Below are positions 1-8,561 of a stretch of 64,000 bases of DNA, one piece after another (position 1 is the first letter of the stretch; the number at the start of each line of letters is the position of its first letter). The notes beneath the pieces are model-generated. The model was not told the DNA's origin and made no database searches. It was given only the letters and a program-made list of their open reading frames with translations. The translations under genes and the position numbers were made by a program. The stretch comes from Gordonia sp. OPL2 (GTDB lineage: Bacteria > Actinomycetota > Actinomycetes > Mycobacteriales > Mycobacteriaceae): the NCBI RefSeq assembly GCF_003797825.1, contig NZ_RKME01000023.1, positions 28,764 through 92,763 on the forward strand. The letters run 5' to 3'.

Positions 1-1
1 C

Positions 2-376
2 CGAGCCATGCATCGTCAACGACTCGAATTCGTCCGTGCCCATGGTTATCTCATCTCCTTCCTCCCGCCGGAGGGGCCGACCGCCTACGCCTCGATGCGG
101 GATGCGACACGTCGCTACGAGAGTGCGCGGATGACACCGTCGCAGGAGCGCAGCATCTGCGAGTCCATCGGCGCGTCGCCGGTCGACTATCACCTGAGGG
201 AGGTGCTCGACGATGACGTCTACGACGTGGCATCGATCGTTTTGCCGATCCGCAACCCCCGCGGCGGATACTCGATGACGCTGCGCCTGGCCCAGCTCCC
301 GGCCTCGGTGACCGGACGCGACGTGCGGGACTGGATCGATCGGGCGCGGGATGTCGTGGAGGCCCTCGAGTCATGA
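2..376 (+). CDS. C-terminal part of a probable IclR-like transcriptional regulator (5' end outside window)
   Basis: The reading frame is open to the left edge of the window, so this is probably the 3' end of a longer gene; the first ATG inside the window is at base 8. The visible 122 residues contain GYLISFLPPEG near the start and the stretch VASIVLPIRNPRGGYSMTLRL, then a last helix (DVRDWIDRARDVVEAL). That pattern resembles the effector-binding C-terminus of actinobacterial IclR-like regulators. No DNA-binding domain is visible because it would lie upstream. The stop overlaps the start of the next gene by 4 bases (ATGA), which suggests co-transcription. The family assignment is an inference and only moderately secure. 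Confidence 0.5.
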   Translation, partial: RAMHRQRLEFVRAHGYLISFLPPEGPTAYASMRDATRRYESARMTPSQERSICESIGASPVDYHLREVLDDDVYDVASIVLPIRNPRGGYSMTLRLAQLPASVTGRDVRDWIDRARDVVEALES

Positions 377-960
377 GCGGCGCACAGACGGACGACCCGC
401 CTGACGACAGGGATGCGGCGATCGCCGCGCTCACCGCACGGATCGACACACTGGAGGCGGAGGCGGAGATCCGCCGTCTGCAGGCGCGATACATGTTCCT
501 CTGCGACACCCCGTGCCCCGAGTTCGGTGTCGCCGATGACGCCGAACGCATCGAGCTCATCGTCGGCCTGTATGCCGACGACGCCGTGTGGGAGGGCGTC
601 GGGGAGTATTACGACGGCCAGTTCGGTCGCGCCGAGGGCAAACAGGCGATCCGCCAGCACTTCCGACGTTTCTGGGGTGAGAAGAGCGAACCGGCATTGG
701 TGCTCAATGCCCACTACCTCACATCCGAACAGATCCACGTCGACGGCGATACCGCCACCGGGCAGTGGATTCACATGCAGCCGTGGCTGTTCTCCGACGG
801 CACCGCGCTGCTCCGGTCCAGCAGGCTGAACAACGCCTTCCGCAAGGTCGGTGGTCGGTGGCTGGTGACCCGGACCCGGACCGAGAACGTCTTCGTCGCA
901 CCGCTGAACGACGGCTTCGCGCAGAGCTTTCCGTCGACGTCGGTGCTGATGCGGGACTGA
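373..960 (+). CDS. SnoaL-like / nuclear transport factor 2 family protein
   Basis: A 195-residue protein. After a short polar N-terminus, a helix (ALTARIDTLEAEAEIRRLQARY) leads into a cone-shaped NTF2/SnoaL-type fold. Typical markers are LYADDAVWEGVGEYYDGQFGRAEGKQAIRQHF, then VDGDTATGQWIHMQPW and the C-terminal strand GGRWLVTRTRTENVFVAP. Proteins of this type are ring-hydroxylating-dioxygenase beta-like, polyketide cyclases or steroid isomerase relatives; the substrate cannot be read from the sequence. It overlaps the upstream regulator fragment by 4 bases, so the two are probably translationally coupled. The extra insert around residues 40-55 (CDTPCPEFGVADDAER) is seen in many actinobacterial SnoaL-like proteins of catabolic clusters. 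Confidence 0.7.
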   Translation: MSGAQTDDPPDDRDAAIAALTARIDTLEAEAEIRRLQARYMFLCDTPCPEFGVADDAERIELIVGLYADDAVWEGVGEYYDGQFGRAEGKQAIRQHFRRFWGEKSEPALVLNAHYLTSEQIHVDGDTATGQWIHMQPWLFSDGTALLRSSRLNNAFRKVGGRWLVTRTRTENVFVAPLNDGFAQSFPSTSVLMRD

Positions 961-971
961 TCGGCCGGGCG

Positions 972-1763
972 CTACAACCGCCCGAGCAACTCCGCCTTCT
1001 TCGACGCGAACTCGTCGTCGGACAGGATTCCTCGCTGATGCAGGCCGGCCAGGGATTCGATCGCCGCGATGATCGACGCGGCGTCGTCCGACGGTGCCGG
1101 TGTGCCCGACGAGGACGACGCAGGTGCGTCAGGTGCCGACGACGGAGCCTGATGGATCTCCTGCGGTGCGGGAGCAGCGACCGGTGTCTCGGCCACCTGC
1201 CGCGCGCCGAGTTCGGTCAGGCTGGACACATCGAACGTGCCGAACTGACTGGTGAAGGTCACCGTCCCGGAGGCACCGCCCTGTTGCTGTTGCACGCCGC
1301 CGATGTTGTGCTCGCCCGTGTCGAAAACCCTTGTGACACCGTTGACCTGGATCGCCAGCCGACGCGTGCTCGGGAAGACGGCGTACCGGGAGTCGTTCTG
1401 GCCACCCGACGAGCTGGGGACGCCGAGATCGCCGGGCCACCAGTTGTTCGAGGTGAACCCTCCCGACGACGCCGCCGGTGCCGGTGGGAACACGGTGGTC
1501 GTCGCGAGCAGGTTCGACAGCTCGCCGCACAACGCGTCGACCCGTGCCTTCAGTGCGTTGTCGAACATGTTGCCCACCATGGTCATGCCGCCGCGCATCC
1601 ACTGGCCGGAGCCGCCGAGCTCCGGGATGGAGAACTGCGCCATGGTGCCCCCGCCGTTGTTGACCGCGAGCAGCATGGCGAGCACCGCGTCGCGGGAGAG
1701 CCCGTGTCGTTGCGCGATGTCGGAAATGGCGCTCTCGGCTTCGGGAGTGACGGTTGCGTTCAT
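972..1763 (-). CDS. SHOCT domain-containing protein
   Basis: 263 residues. The last 30 residues (LAGLHQRGILSDDEFASKKAELLGRL) are a textbook SHOCT domain, a short helical oligomerisation module. The N-terminal 100 residues are a helical segment with a Gly-rich part (NNGGGTMAQFSIPELGGSGQW). The middle (about 100-170) is predicted beta-rich (RRLAIQVNGVTRVFDTGEHNIGGV), followed by a low-complexity Ala/Pro/Ser linker (about 180-225). No signal peptide or membrane segment is evident, so it is likely cytosolic. It is transcribed away from the FUSC gene, with about 100 bases between the two starts that must hold both promoters. Function unknown beyond probable self-association. Confidence 0.75.
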   Translation of the reverse strand: MNATVTPEAESAISDIAQRHGLSRDAVLAMLLAVNNGGGTMAQFSIPELGGSGQWMRGGMTMVGNMFDNALKARVDALCGELSNLLATTTVFPPAPAASSGGFTSNNWWPGDLGVPSSSGGQNDSRYAVFPSTRRLAIQVNGVTRVFDTGEHNIGGVQQQQGGASGTVTFTSQFGTFDVSSLTELGARQVAETPVAAPAPQEIHQAPSSAPDAPASSSSGTPAPSDDAASIIAAIESLAGLHQRGILSDDEFASKKAELLGRL

Positions 1764-1860
1764 GGTGGCGCGTCTTTCGTCGGCAGATGTCGGGTCGAGC
1801 CTACCGAAACACCGGTGCGTCCGGATGTGGCCGGCTCCGCATCATGAGACCGTGGGCGAC

Positions 1861-3600
1861 ATGCGTGAAGTGGGCAGAGCGGTGATCACCGCGCTGCGGC
1901 CGGGGCCGCGTCCGTACGCGGTGGCCGCCGCCCTGCGAGCGCTCGTCGCCGCCGGCGTGATCGCCGTCGTGGGTGCCGTGGTCGGCGATCTCGAGGTCGT
2001 CGGGATCGCGTACCTGGCCGCGGCATGTTCGGTCGCCTTCGTCACCGGCGGCACGTACCGCAACCGGAGCATCGCCCTGTGCGCGCAGGGGGTGGGTGCG
2101 GCCGGCGGGATCGTCGTCGGCGCGACGCTGGACTCCGACCCGATCGCGATGATCGCCGTCGCCGCGATCGGCGGACTCGTCTCCGGTCTCGTCGGCGGCA
2201 TCGGTCCGAATGCGCCGGCATTCGGGATGATGCTCAGCATCGGGATCGCCTTCGGGCAGTTCGGTGGGTCCGACCTGACCCCGTGGCGTCAGGCGGTCTG
2301 GTATGGCGCCGGAACGTTCGTCGTCGCGGCGGCCACGGTGTCCCCGTGGATCTTTCGGCGTGGCGCCATCGAGCGTGCTGCGGCCGCGGATGTGCTCGAC
2401 GCGGCCGCTGATCTCTGCGTCGCCGTGGGAACAGGCACCGAGCGCGCGGCCCGCGCACGGCTGACCACCGCCAGTGCCACCGCCCGACTCGCCCGCACGC
2501 CCGCACAGGTCCAGCAGGTCTCGTTCGCCGTCTCGGCGATCTACGCGGACGCCGCGGAGAGCCCGAACGCTCATGTGCCGACCGGGGCCGTCGACGCACT
2601 CCGGGATGCCGCGCGACAGACCCGGTCCGGCCGGCCGATCTCGGTCGACACCCGGTGGAAGGCCGACACCGCGGCGTTGCGCGCTCTGGCCCGGGCGTTG
2701 CGTGGAGAGGTGGATGCCGACGACCCGCGCCGTCGTCTGCGCGCGTCGCTCCGCACCCTCCGGACGGCGACCTCCTGGCTCAACGCGGCCCGCCTGGCCG
2801 CATGCCTGGGCGTCGCGACGGCGATCACGGCCGCCGCCCACGAGCCGGCGCACTCCTTCTGGTTGCCGCTGACAGTCGCGGTCATCGTGCGCCCGGAGTA
2901 CGGCTCGGTCGTCTTCCGGACGATCAATCGGGTGGCCGGATCGGTTGCCGGTGCGCTTGTGGCGGCTGGTGTCCTGGCTCTGTGGCCATACGGTGTGCCG
3001 GTCGCCGTGGCCGCTGCCGTGTCGCTCGGATTCGCCGTGCTAACCGCTCCGAAACTGTACGCGCTCAGTGTGGTCGGTGTGACGTCGTCGGCATTGCTGG
3101 CCGTCTCGATCGGACACGGCGACGTGGTGCTGCCGGTGATCAGGGTGATCGACACCCTCGCCGGGGCCGCCGTGGCGATCGTCGTCGGCTATGTGCTCTG
3201 GCCGGGTGCCAGGCGGCTTCCGCAGCCGGCGCGGTTGACCGCAGCGTGTGCGGCGGCGCAGGAGTACCTGGATCAGGCGCAGCTGCCGCGCGACGGGCGT
3301 GTGCACTGGGCCCGGCGCAGGGAGGAGGCCTATCTGTCGGCCCACCAGGCGAAGGACGCCTGCCTCGCCGCACTCGCGGAGCCTCCACCCGTTCCGGCGG
3401 GCGCGCGGCGGATCCTCCCGACCGCTGTCGAACTCGAGGAGACGACGGATGCGATCACCGCTGTGGGGGCTGCGGCCGACGCAGGGGACGATGTGACGGC
3501 ACGAGCCGCTGAACTCGGACGCCGGCTGGACTCCATCCGACGCGCCGGTGAGGCCGTCGACCGTGCCGAATCGACGATCCGGCGCCCGATGTCTCCGTAG
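1861..3600 (+). CDS. FUSC family (YccC-like) inner-membrane protein
   Basis: About 579 residues from the ATG at 1861; a GTG three codons upstream (1852) is the alternative. Two blocks of predicted transmembrane helices (about residues 20-165 and 320-450) are each followed by a cytosolic helical region. This duplicated layout is that of the fusaric-acid-resistance/aromatic-acid exporter (FUSC, YccC-type) superfamily. The second block contains HSFWLPLTVAVIVRPEYGSVVFRTINRVAGSVAGAL, the conserved FUSC signature. Members are proposed efflux components, but the substrate is unknown. The acyl-CoA-ligase-like gene starts only 11 bases after its stop, so the two probably share a transcript. Confidence 0.82.
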   Translation: MREVGRAVITALRPGPRPYAVAAALRALVAAGVIAVVGAVVGDLEVVGIAYLAAACSVAFVTGGTYRNRSIALCAQGVGAAGGIVVGATLDSDPIAMIAVAAIGGLVSGLVGGIGPNAPAFGMMLSIGIAFGQFGGSDLTPWRQAVWYGAGTFVVAAATVSPWIFRRGAIERAAAADVLDAAADLCVAVGTGTERAARARLTTASATARLARTPAQVQQVSFAVSAIYADAAESPNAHVPTGAVDALRDAARQTRSGRPISVDTRWKADTAALRALARALRGEVDADDPRRRLRASLRTLRTATSWLNAARLAACLGVATAITAAAHEPAHSFWLPLTVAVIVRPEYGSVVFRTINRVAGSVAGALVAAGVLALWPYGVPVAVAAAVSLGFAVLTAPKLYALSVVGVTSSALLAVSIGHGDVVLPVIRVIDTLAGAAVAIVVGYVLWPGARRLPQPARLTAACAAAQEYLDQAQLPRDGRVHWARRREEAYLSAHQAKDACLAALAEPPPVPAGARRILPTAVELEETTDAITAVGAAADAGDDVTARAAELGRRLDSIRRAGEAVDRAESTIRRPMSP

Positions 3601-3611
3601 AGTCGTCCCTT

Positions 3612-5096
3612 GTGGCCTACCGCTCCTACGTCGACGACCTCGTCGCCCTCCTCGACCGAGACGCAGACCGCGTGGTCCTGGAGGACGACGACCGCACCTA
3701 CACCGGAGGCGACTTCGTTGCGCTGATCCGGCAGCTCACCGCGACACTGAGCCGGCACGGCGTCACTCGCGGCCGGCGTGTCGCGCTGGTCGCGCCGATC
3801 ACCGCCACCGCCATCGCCGCCCGCTACGCGGCCGCCCGCCTGGGCGCGTCGACGGTCTTCTGCCCTGACGCCGGATCCCCCGAACGACTGTCGATCTTTC
3901 TCTCCCGCATCGATGCGAAGACCCTGATCGTCTTCCCGGAGACCGGCCGCGCTGCAGGCATTGGCGGTGACCTCCAGATTCTGGCAGTCGGCGCGGTCGA
4001 CGGTCTCGACGATCTGCTCGACGGACCATCACCGGACGCGGATGAGCACGACGTGCGGTCCACCGTCAGCGGTGACGATGAGTGCGCGCTGGTCGCCACC
4101 GGCGGGACCACCGGGATCTCGAAGGCCAGCATCCGGACATTCGACGAGTACCGCAGACTCGTCGATCTGGGCCCCACTCCGGGACGGCGGCAATTGGTCT
4201 GCACGCCGCTGGCCTACATCGCCCAGACCATGGTGGACACCGTGCTGCTCGGTGGCGGAACCGTGGTGTTGCGCGACAGGTTCACTCCCGACGTGGTCAT
4301 CGACGCGATGGAGCAGACCGCGGTCACGCACGTGGCGCTGGTCGAACCACTGGTCGTCGAGCTCGTCGACAGTGACCGTCTGCCGGGCGCAGACCTGTCC
4401 TCGGTCGAGGCGATCAGCCATGTCGGTGCCGACGCGGCGCCCGCATTGCGCGCCCGTCTGGTCGATCGGGTCGGACGTCCCGTTTTGGTGAACCCCTACG
4501 GTGCAAGCGAATTCGGCGTCGTCAGCGCTCTGTCGGGAGACGACTACAGCGCATCGTCCCCGCACCTCGCGTCGTCCGGCCGGCCGCTGCCTGTCGCGGA
4601 GGTGGCCATCGTCGACGACACCGGGCAGCCCTGCGCCGTCGGCGAGGTAGGGCATATCCGCGTGCACACACGCGCGCAGGCACACGGGTACAGCGTGGCA
4701 CCGGCCGAATCGGGCTTTCGCGACGACGGGTGGTTTGCCACCGGAGACGACGGATTCTTCGACGACGCCGGATATCTCACGATCAGAGGACGCGCAGCCG
4801 ACCGTCGGGAGGCCGACGGCGCCGGCTGGTATCCCGTCGATGTGCAGCAGGCGCTGTGCAGCCACGGCCTGGTCCGATACGCAGTCGCGGTGCCTGCCCC
4901 AGATGGCTGTGCGACCGAATTCGGTGCGGCCGTGATCGCGGATCCGACGGCCGAGGTCACTGTCGCCCTGCTGTCGGAGTTCCTCGCCGAGATCGCGTCG
5001 CAGTTCGCGGAAACCCCACTCGTCCTGGTCGATTCGATGCCCACCACCGAGCAGGGCAAGCCACATCGCGCGGCGATCGGCGCGCTGCTCTTCTGA
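3612..5096 (+). CDS. AMP-dependent synthetase/ligase (acyl-CoA ligase-like)
   Basis: 494 residues, GTG start. An ANL-superfamily adenylating enzyme that should activate a carboxylic acid as acyl-AMP and pass it to CoA or a carrier. The P-loop is VATGGTTGIS (about residues 160-169). The Y-G-A-S-E core motif appears as NPYGASEFG, and the hinge region as DGWFATGDDGFFDDAGYLTIRGRAADR (about 372-398). The catalytic C-terminal lysine is in EQGKPHR (about 483). The protein is a little shorter than typical fatty-acyl-CoA ligases (500-560) and its N-terminal domain is compact. The substrate is not predictable. It lies 11 bases after the FUSC gene, which may export or import its substrate. Confidence 0.85.
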   Translation: MAYRSYVDDLVALLDRDADRVVLEDDDRTYTGGDFVALIRQLTATLSRHGVTRGRRVALVAPITATAIAARYAAARLGASTVFCPDAGSPERLSIFLSRIDAKTLIVFPETGRAAGIGGDLQILAVGAVDGLDDLLDGPSPDADEHDVRSTVSGDDECALVATGGTTGISKASIRTFDEYRRLVDLGPTPGRRQLVCTPLAYIAQTMVDTVLLGGGTVVLRDRFTPDVVIDAMEQTAVTHVALVEPLVVELVDSDRLPGADLSSVEAISHVGADAAPALRARLVDRVGRPVLVNPYGASEFGVVSALSGDDYSASSPHLASSGRPLPVAEVAIVDDTGQPCAVGEVGHIRVHTRAQAHGYSVAPAESGFRDDGWFATGDDGFFDDAGYLTIRGRAADRREADGAGWYPVDVQQALCSHGLVRYAVAVPAPDGCATEFGAAVIADPTAEVTVALLSEFLAEIASQFAETPLVLVDSMPTTEQGKPHRAAIGALLF

Positions 5097-5152
5097 GTCG
5101 GGCCACAGCGCCGAACCCCAGCCGCCGAACCCCGGGGCCACAGCCTCTTCGT

Positions 5153-5184
5153 GACGGGACTACAGCGTGGACGGGACTACAGCG
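5153..5184. repeat. Two direct copies of a 15-bp sequence
   Basis: GACGGGACTACAGCG occurs at 5153-5167 and again at 5170-5184, overlapping the last codons of the convergent lipoprotein gene. A second short duplication (CGCCGAACCCC, twice) lies just upstream around 5109-5136. This looks like slippage-type duplication in the convergent gap; no function is apparent. Confidence 0.7.
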
Positions 5185-5929
5185 GCGACGTCGACCGCCA
5201 CCCGGGACTCGGTTCCATGGCAGGCCAGGGCTGTCGACCAGTCGCCGGGGCGCGGCGCGGTGCCTCCCCGGGAATCGCTGACGCGCAGGCACGTTCGTCG
5301 GCGGTCGTCTGCGGATAGACCGCGGCGAAGTCGTAGCGGGTGACGAACCAGTCGCCGAACACGTCCCCGCCGGGTGTGCGGGCGGTCCCCTGGGTGTTGG
5401 TCGGCGGAACGATTCCGCCGCGGCGGAAATCGATCTCGACCGGCCGCGGGTCGTCGACCCGTGACTGCCAGCGGCCGTCGACTTTGATGGATCGATATCC
5501 ATAGCGGCACAGCACTACTCGTGTCCAGCCGGCGTCGTCGACCCGGCGGAGTCCGGTGAAGAAGGCGGTGCCGACACCGGGATGCGTGGCGGACTGCTCC
5601 GAGGCGTAGGCCTCGATCATCTGTCCGATGTTCGACGGCGAGGCATCGACGAAACCGCGATAGCCCCAGTCGACCGAACGTCCCGCGTTGGCGAGTTCGA
5701 AGGACTCCACGAAGGCGCGGATGAAAGTGCCCTCATCACCGGAGGTGTCAAAGACCGGGCTCGGTATCCACCGGAACGTCACGTCGAAGGCGGCGGGGAC
5801 ACGGTCGGTCGGTGCGGGCGACGACGGGGCCGGGGGTGTGTCCGTGGTGCTCTGACATCCGTTGAGGGCGAGCGCGAAGAGGGCCGCCGCGGCGATCGCG
5901 GCGAGTCCGTGGCGACGCCTGTGTCCCAA
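5177..5929 (-). CDS. Putative secreted lipoprotein of unknown function
   Basis: 250 residues with a clear lipoprotein signal: positively charged n-region (MGHRRRH), hydrophobic core (AAIAAAALFALA) and lipobox LNGC with the acceptor Cys near residue 25. A short Pro/Ser/Thr linker follows. The mature part contains FIRAFVESFELANAGRSVDWGYRGF, and no catalytic motif could be recognised. Similar lipoproteins are common in corynebacteria-type cell envelopes. The last residues (about 235-250) are encoded in a region with short direct repeats and look less ordered, so the natural C-terminus may have been extended. Convergent with the ligase gene. Confidence 0.65.
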   Translation of the reverse strand: MGHRRRHGLAAIAAAALFALALNGCQSTTDTPPAPSSPAPTDRVPAAFDVTFRWIPSPVFDTSGDEGTFIRAFVESFELANAGRSVDWGYRGFVDASPSNIGQMIEAYASEQSATHPGVGTAFFTGLRRVDDAGWTRVVLCRYGYRSIKVDGRWQSRVDDPRPVEIDFRRGGIVPPTNTQGTARTPGGDVFGDWFVTRYDFAAVYPQTTADERACASAIPGEAPRRAPATGRQPWPAMEPSPGWRSTSPL

Positions 5930-6076
5930 CGGTGGTCCCTTCGACGGCCCCCCGGCTGTCGGCTTGACTGCAGGATAGGCGCGGGGAGGACAGGAGCGCT
6001 GCCACGCGATGCATCGGATCGGCCTAGAAAAGGCAACGAAAACGACACGGTGACCGGAATCCGGCTGGTCAGATAC

Positions 6077-6949
6077 TCACGTTCGGCGGGCGAGAGCGCG
6101 AACGCCCTCGAGGTCGACATCGACGACGGCCTGATGCGGGGACGTCGGGTCATTCTCCACCACGATTCGCACTGAAGTCGCTGAGCGGACGGCGGCCCGT
6201 CCGGGCACCCATCGGGCGATATCCGGGTGCAGGGCCACTGCCGCTGCGACGAGGTCATGGCACGGAACAGACCATGGTGACGCGCCGTTTCGACAACGGT
6301 TCGCGAGTCCATACCGTCGCATCGACGCGTGGCCTCCGATTCGGGTGCGTGGAAGATCAGCGGCGCCCAGGCGCAGTCGGCGGCTGACGTCCAGCCCTAT
6401 CCACCACACGGGCAGGTCGGTCGCCGTCGCGATTGCGGCGGCTGCGGCCGGATCGTGTCGGGTGTTGGTGTCGGAGATGCGGCGGATGAGCGGCGACCGG
6501 TCGGTTCCCACGCTCGAGAGGATGACGATTGCTCGCAGCCGACGCAGCGACCCGGGATCGAGGCGGTAAGCACCAACGAGATTGGTGAGCGGACCGATGC
6601 ACAGAAGGATGCCGCCCGGATGCGTGGACGCGTACTCGGAGATCGCTTGTGGTGCATCGCCTGTGAGTGGCACACGCGTGAGTCGCTCAGATGCGGTGAG
6701 GATGTCGCCGACGCCGTCGTGCCCGTGCGCCCACTCGGGATGCCATGTGCGCGGAGGTGTTCGGGCGCCGCAGACCACGGGAATCCCAGGTGCCACGAGC
6801 GTGACATTGCGCGCCGCCGCCATCGCGGACACGTTGCCCCACACGGTCGTCACGCCCGCGAGACGCCCCGTCGCGTGAAGCGTCGTCAGCGCCACCAGAT
6901 CGTCGAGACCCCCGTCGGTGTCGACGAAGACCGGCGGCGTGTCATCCAC
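6077..6949 (-). CDS. Nucleoside hydrolase (IUNH family)
   Basis: 290 residues. The N-terminus carries the family fingerprint DTDGGLDD at residues 10-17 (usually DTDPGxDD), whose aspartates bind catalytic calcium. Other family features are VTTVWGNVSAMAAARN, GGILLCIGPLTNLV and the late CHDLVAAAVALHPDI, where the Asp is the remaining calcium ligand. These enzymes cleave the N-glycosidic bond of nucleosides to base plus ribose for salvage, and are normally cytosolic. Length is slightly below the usual 300-330. There is no neighbouring nucleoside transporter. Substrate preference (purine or pyrimidine) cannot be told from sequence. Confidence 0.87.
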   Translation of the reverse strand: MDDTPPVFVDTDGGLDDLVALTTLHATGRLAGVTTVWGNVSAMAAARNVTLVAPGIPVVCGARTPPRTWHPEWAHGHDGVGDILTASERLTRVPLTGDAPQAISEYASTHPGGILLCIGPLTNLVGAYRLDPGSLRRLRAIVILSSVGTDRSPLIRRISDTNTRHDPAAAAAIATATDLPVWWIGLDVSRRLRLGAADLPRTRIGGHASMRRYGLANRCRNGASPWSVPCHDLVAAAVALHPDIARWVPGRAAVRSATSVRIVVENDPTSPHQAVVDVDLEGVRALARRT

Positions 6950-6998
6950 GGTTGAATCCCACGACGCGACAGGCTGTCTGGTCGACGTCGCGACGACG

Positions 6999-7418
6999 TC
7001 AGGCGCGCTCGAGAACGACCACGGGGATGCTGCGGGATGTCTTCTTCTGATACTCGTCGTAATCCGGCCACACCTCGGTCATGGTCGACCACATCGCCGG
7101 CTTCTCGTCGTCGGAGGCGACGCGGGCGCGGACCGGGAACCGATCGCCCTTGATCTGTATCTCCGCATTCGGGTCGGCCTCGAGGTTCCGGAACCATGCG
7201 GGAGGGGCGTCCGTGCCGCCCTTGGAGGCGACTACGAGGTACGTGTCGTCGTCCCAGGGGCGGAAGATGAGCGCGTGGCGCCGCTGCGAGCCCGACTTGT
7301 TGCCGGTCGTGAACAGGATCAGGATCTCGGTCCCGTTCCAGTGGTAACCCTCCTCGCCATCGGTCTCGAGGTAGCGCTCGACATGCGGGTCTCCGTGCAA
7401 CTCATCGACTGAAGCCAT
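6999..7418 (-). CDS. Deazaflavin (F420)-dependent nitroreductase-family protein
   Basis: 139 residues, the usual size for this family (DUF385/Ddn-like). It contains the characteristic strand and turn segments ILILFTTGNKSGSQRRHALIFRPWDDDTYLVVASKGGTDAPPAWFRNLEADPNAEIQI, and ends with PVVVLER. Ddn-type proteins fold as a split beta-barrel and use reduced F420 to reduce quinones or nitro compounds; F420 occurs in mycolic-acid actinobacteria. No membrane anchor is visible. On its own strand it lies 49 bases upstream of the nucleoside hydrolase, so the two could be co-transcribed. The physiological substrate is unknown. Confidence 0.85.
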   Translation of the reverse strand: MASVDELHGDPHVERYLETDGEEGYHWNGTEILILFTTGNKSGSQRRHALIFRPWDDDTYLVVASKGGTDAPPAWFRNLEADPNAEIQIKGDRFPVRARVASDDEKPAMWSTMTEVWPDYDEYQKKTSRSIPVVVLERA

Positions 7419-7864
7419 GGTTCCACGATGCCAAATCAGCGTGGGTAATACCGACGGTGATCATTCTGTGATTGTTGGGACGCGAGTCAAGTAACCGAAC
7501 GGTTCAATCGTGTGAGACGCGTCACGGCGGACCTTCGTCGTAAAAGGGCAGTTCAGAGCGATTTTTTCGAACCAGAGGTTCGGTGAAATCGAGCTGTGAG
7601 CGGGCTGTGCGCGATGTCCGTATTGGACTTTTCTCAGGAATGTATATCAATCTGTTATCTGGCACCGGGTGCAGATGCGGTTCGCGCAGACCGATACGGC
7701 CCGGGTTCGCCTTGCGCAGGGACGTGAGCGTCCTCTTCACAAGTTCATCTGTCAGCACGTCCATCCACAGCGATGACACCACGGTACCGGGAGCGCTGCG
7801 CGCCTCGGCGGGTGTCTGCTGTCGGCCGCCAGTCCGGCCGCTCACAAGTATCAGGAACACCGTC
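7419..7864. other. 446-base gap with two short palindromes upstream of the transglycosylase gene
   Basis: This divergent region is noticeably more AT-rich than its surroundings around 7540-7660. It holds AACCG-aa-CGGTT at 7493-7504 and the hairpin CGAACC-aga-GGTTCG at 7568-7582, next to a run of six T. On the - strand TTGACT (7490-7485) is a plausible -35 for the deazaflavin gene. The long leader before the SLT gene raised the question of a cyclic-di-AMP riboswitch, which often precedes such genes, but I could not find its conserved blocks. No gene is convincing here. Confidence 0.45.
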
Positions 7865-8500
7865 ATGTCTGTTGTCTCGAAGCCGCTCCGCCGTGCCCGG
7901 ACCCTGTCCAGATCTCGAAGCTTCTACGCTGCCGGCGCAGCGACACTGTCGATCGCCGCGGCGGTCACCGCCGCGTCGGCCGGTGTGACCGAGCCCGCGC
8001 ACGCCGAGCGACCGGTTACCTCCGCCCACACGGAGAATGCGGACAACCCCGCCGCGGACAGTGCCAACCCCGCCGCGTTCGCCTCGGCGAGCCCCAAGCC
8101 GACTCCGGCGCCGGCTCCCGTGAAGGTGCAGCAGGTCGCCAAGCCCGCCATTCCGGCTCCGCCGCCCGTACCGGTGTACCCGGACAACCTCGACGGCTGG
8201 ATTCGTGAGTCGCTCGACATCCTGAAGGCCAAGAACATCCCGGCGAGCTACGACGGCATCTACCGCAACATCATGCGTGAGTCGACCGGCAACCCGCAGG
8301 CCATCAACCTCTATGACTCGAACGCCGCCGCCGGCATCCCGTCGAAGGGTCTGCTGCAGGTCATCGACCCGACCTTTGCCGCCTATCACGTCGAGGGCAC
8401 CAAGTTCGACGTCTGGGACCCGGTCGCGAACATCGTCGCCGCCTGCAATTACGCGGCGCACACCTACGGCTCGATGGACAACGTCAACTCGGCGTACTGA
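7865..8500 (+). CDS. Secreted transglycosylase SLT domain protein
   Basis: About 211 residues from the ATG at 7865; the frame is open further upstream but the signal peptide begins here. Residues 1-45 form an Arg-rich n-region, a hydrophobic core and an AHA cleavage site (EPAHAERP). A Pro/Ala-rich linker (about 80-110) leads to a C-terminal lytic-transglycosylase-like domain. There YRNIMRESTGNPQAINLYDSN carries the catalytic Glu, and GLLQVIDPTFAAYHVEG and NIVAACNYAAHTYGSMDNVNSAY are the remaining SLT motifs. The enzyme should cut the glycan strand of peptidoglycan outside the membrane, as resuscitation-promoting-factor relatives do. It appears monocistronic. Confidence 0.85.
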   Translation: MSVVSKPLRRARTLSRSRSFYAAGAATLSIAAAVTAASAGVTEPAHAERPVTSAHTENADNPAADSANPAAFASASPKPTPAPAPVKVQQVAKPAIPAPPPVPVYPDNLDGWIRESLDILKAKNIPASYDGIYRNIMRESTGNPQAINLYDSNAAAGIPSKGLLQVIDPTFAAYHVEGTKFDVWDPVANIVAACNYAAHTYGSMDNVNSAY

Positions 8501-8561
8501 TCGGCGCCACTCGTCTCACCTGACGAAGTCGTCTGGTCTGGCCCGTGTGAACCGACTCGGG

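Noticed and set aside
1252..1860. N-terminal extension of the FUSC protein
   Set aside because: It is antisense to the SHOCT gene and has no membrane-protein character; the family start is at 1861.
7419..7864. Cyclic-di-AMP (ydaO-type) riboswitch before the SLT transglycosylase
   Set aside because: The leader is long and such riboswitches often precede these genes, but the conserved sequence blocks could not be found.
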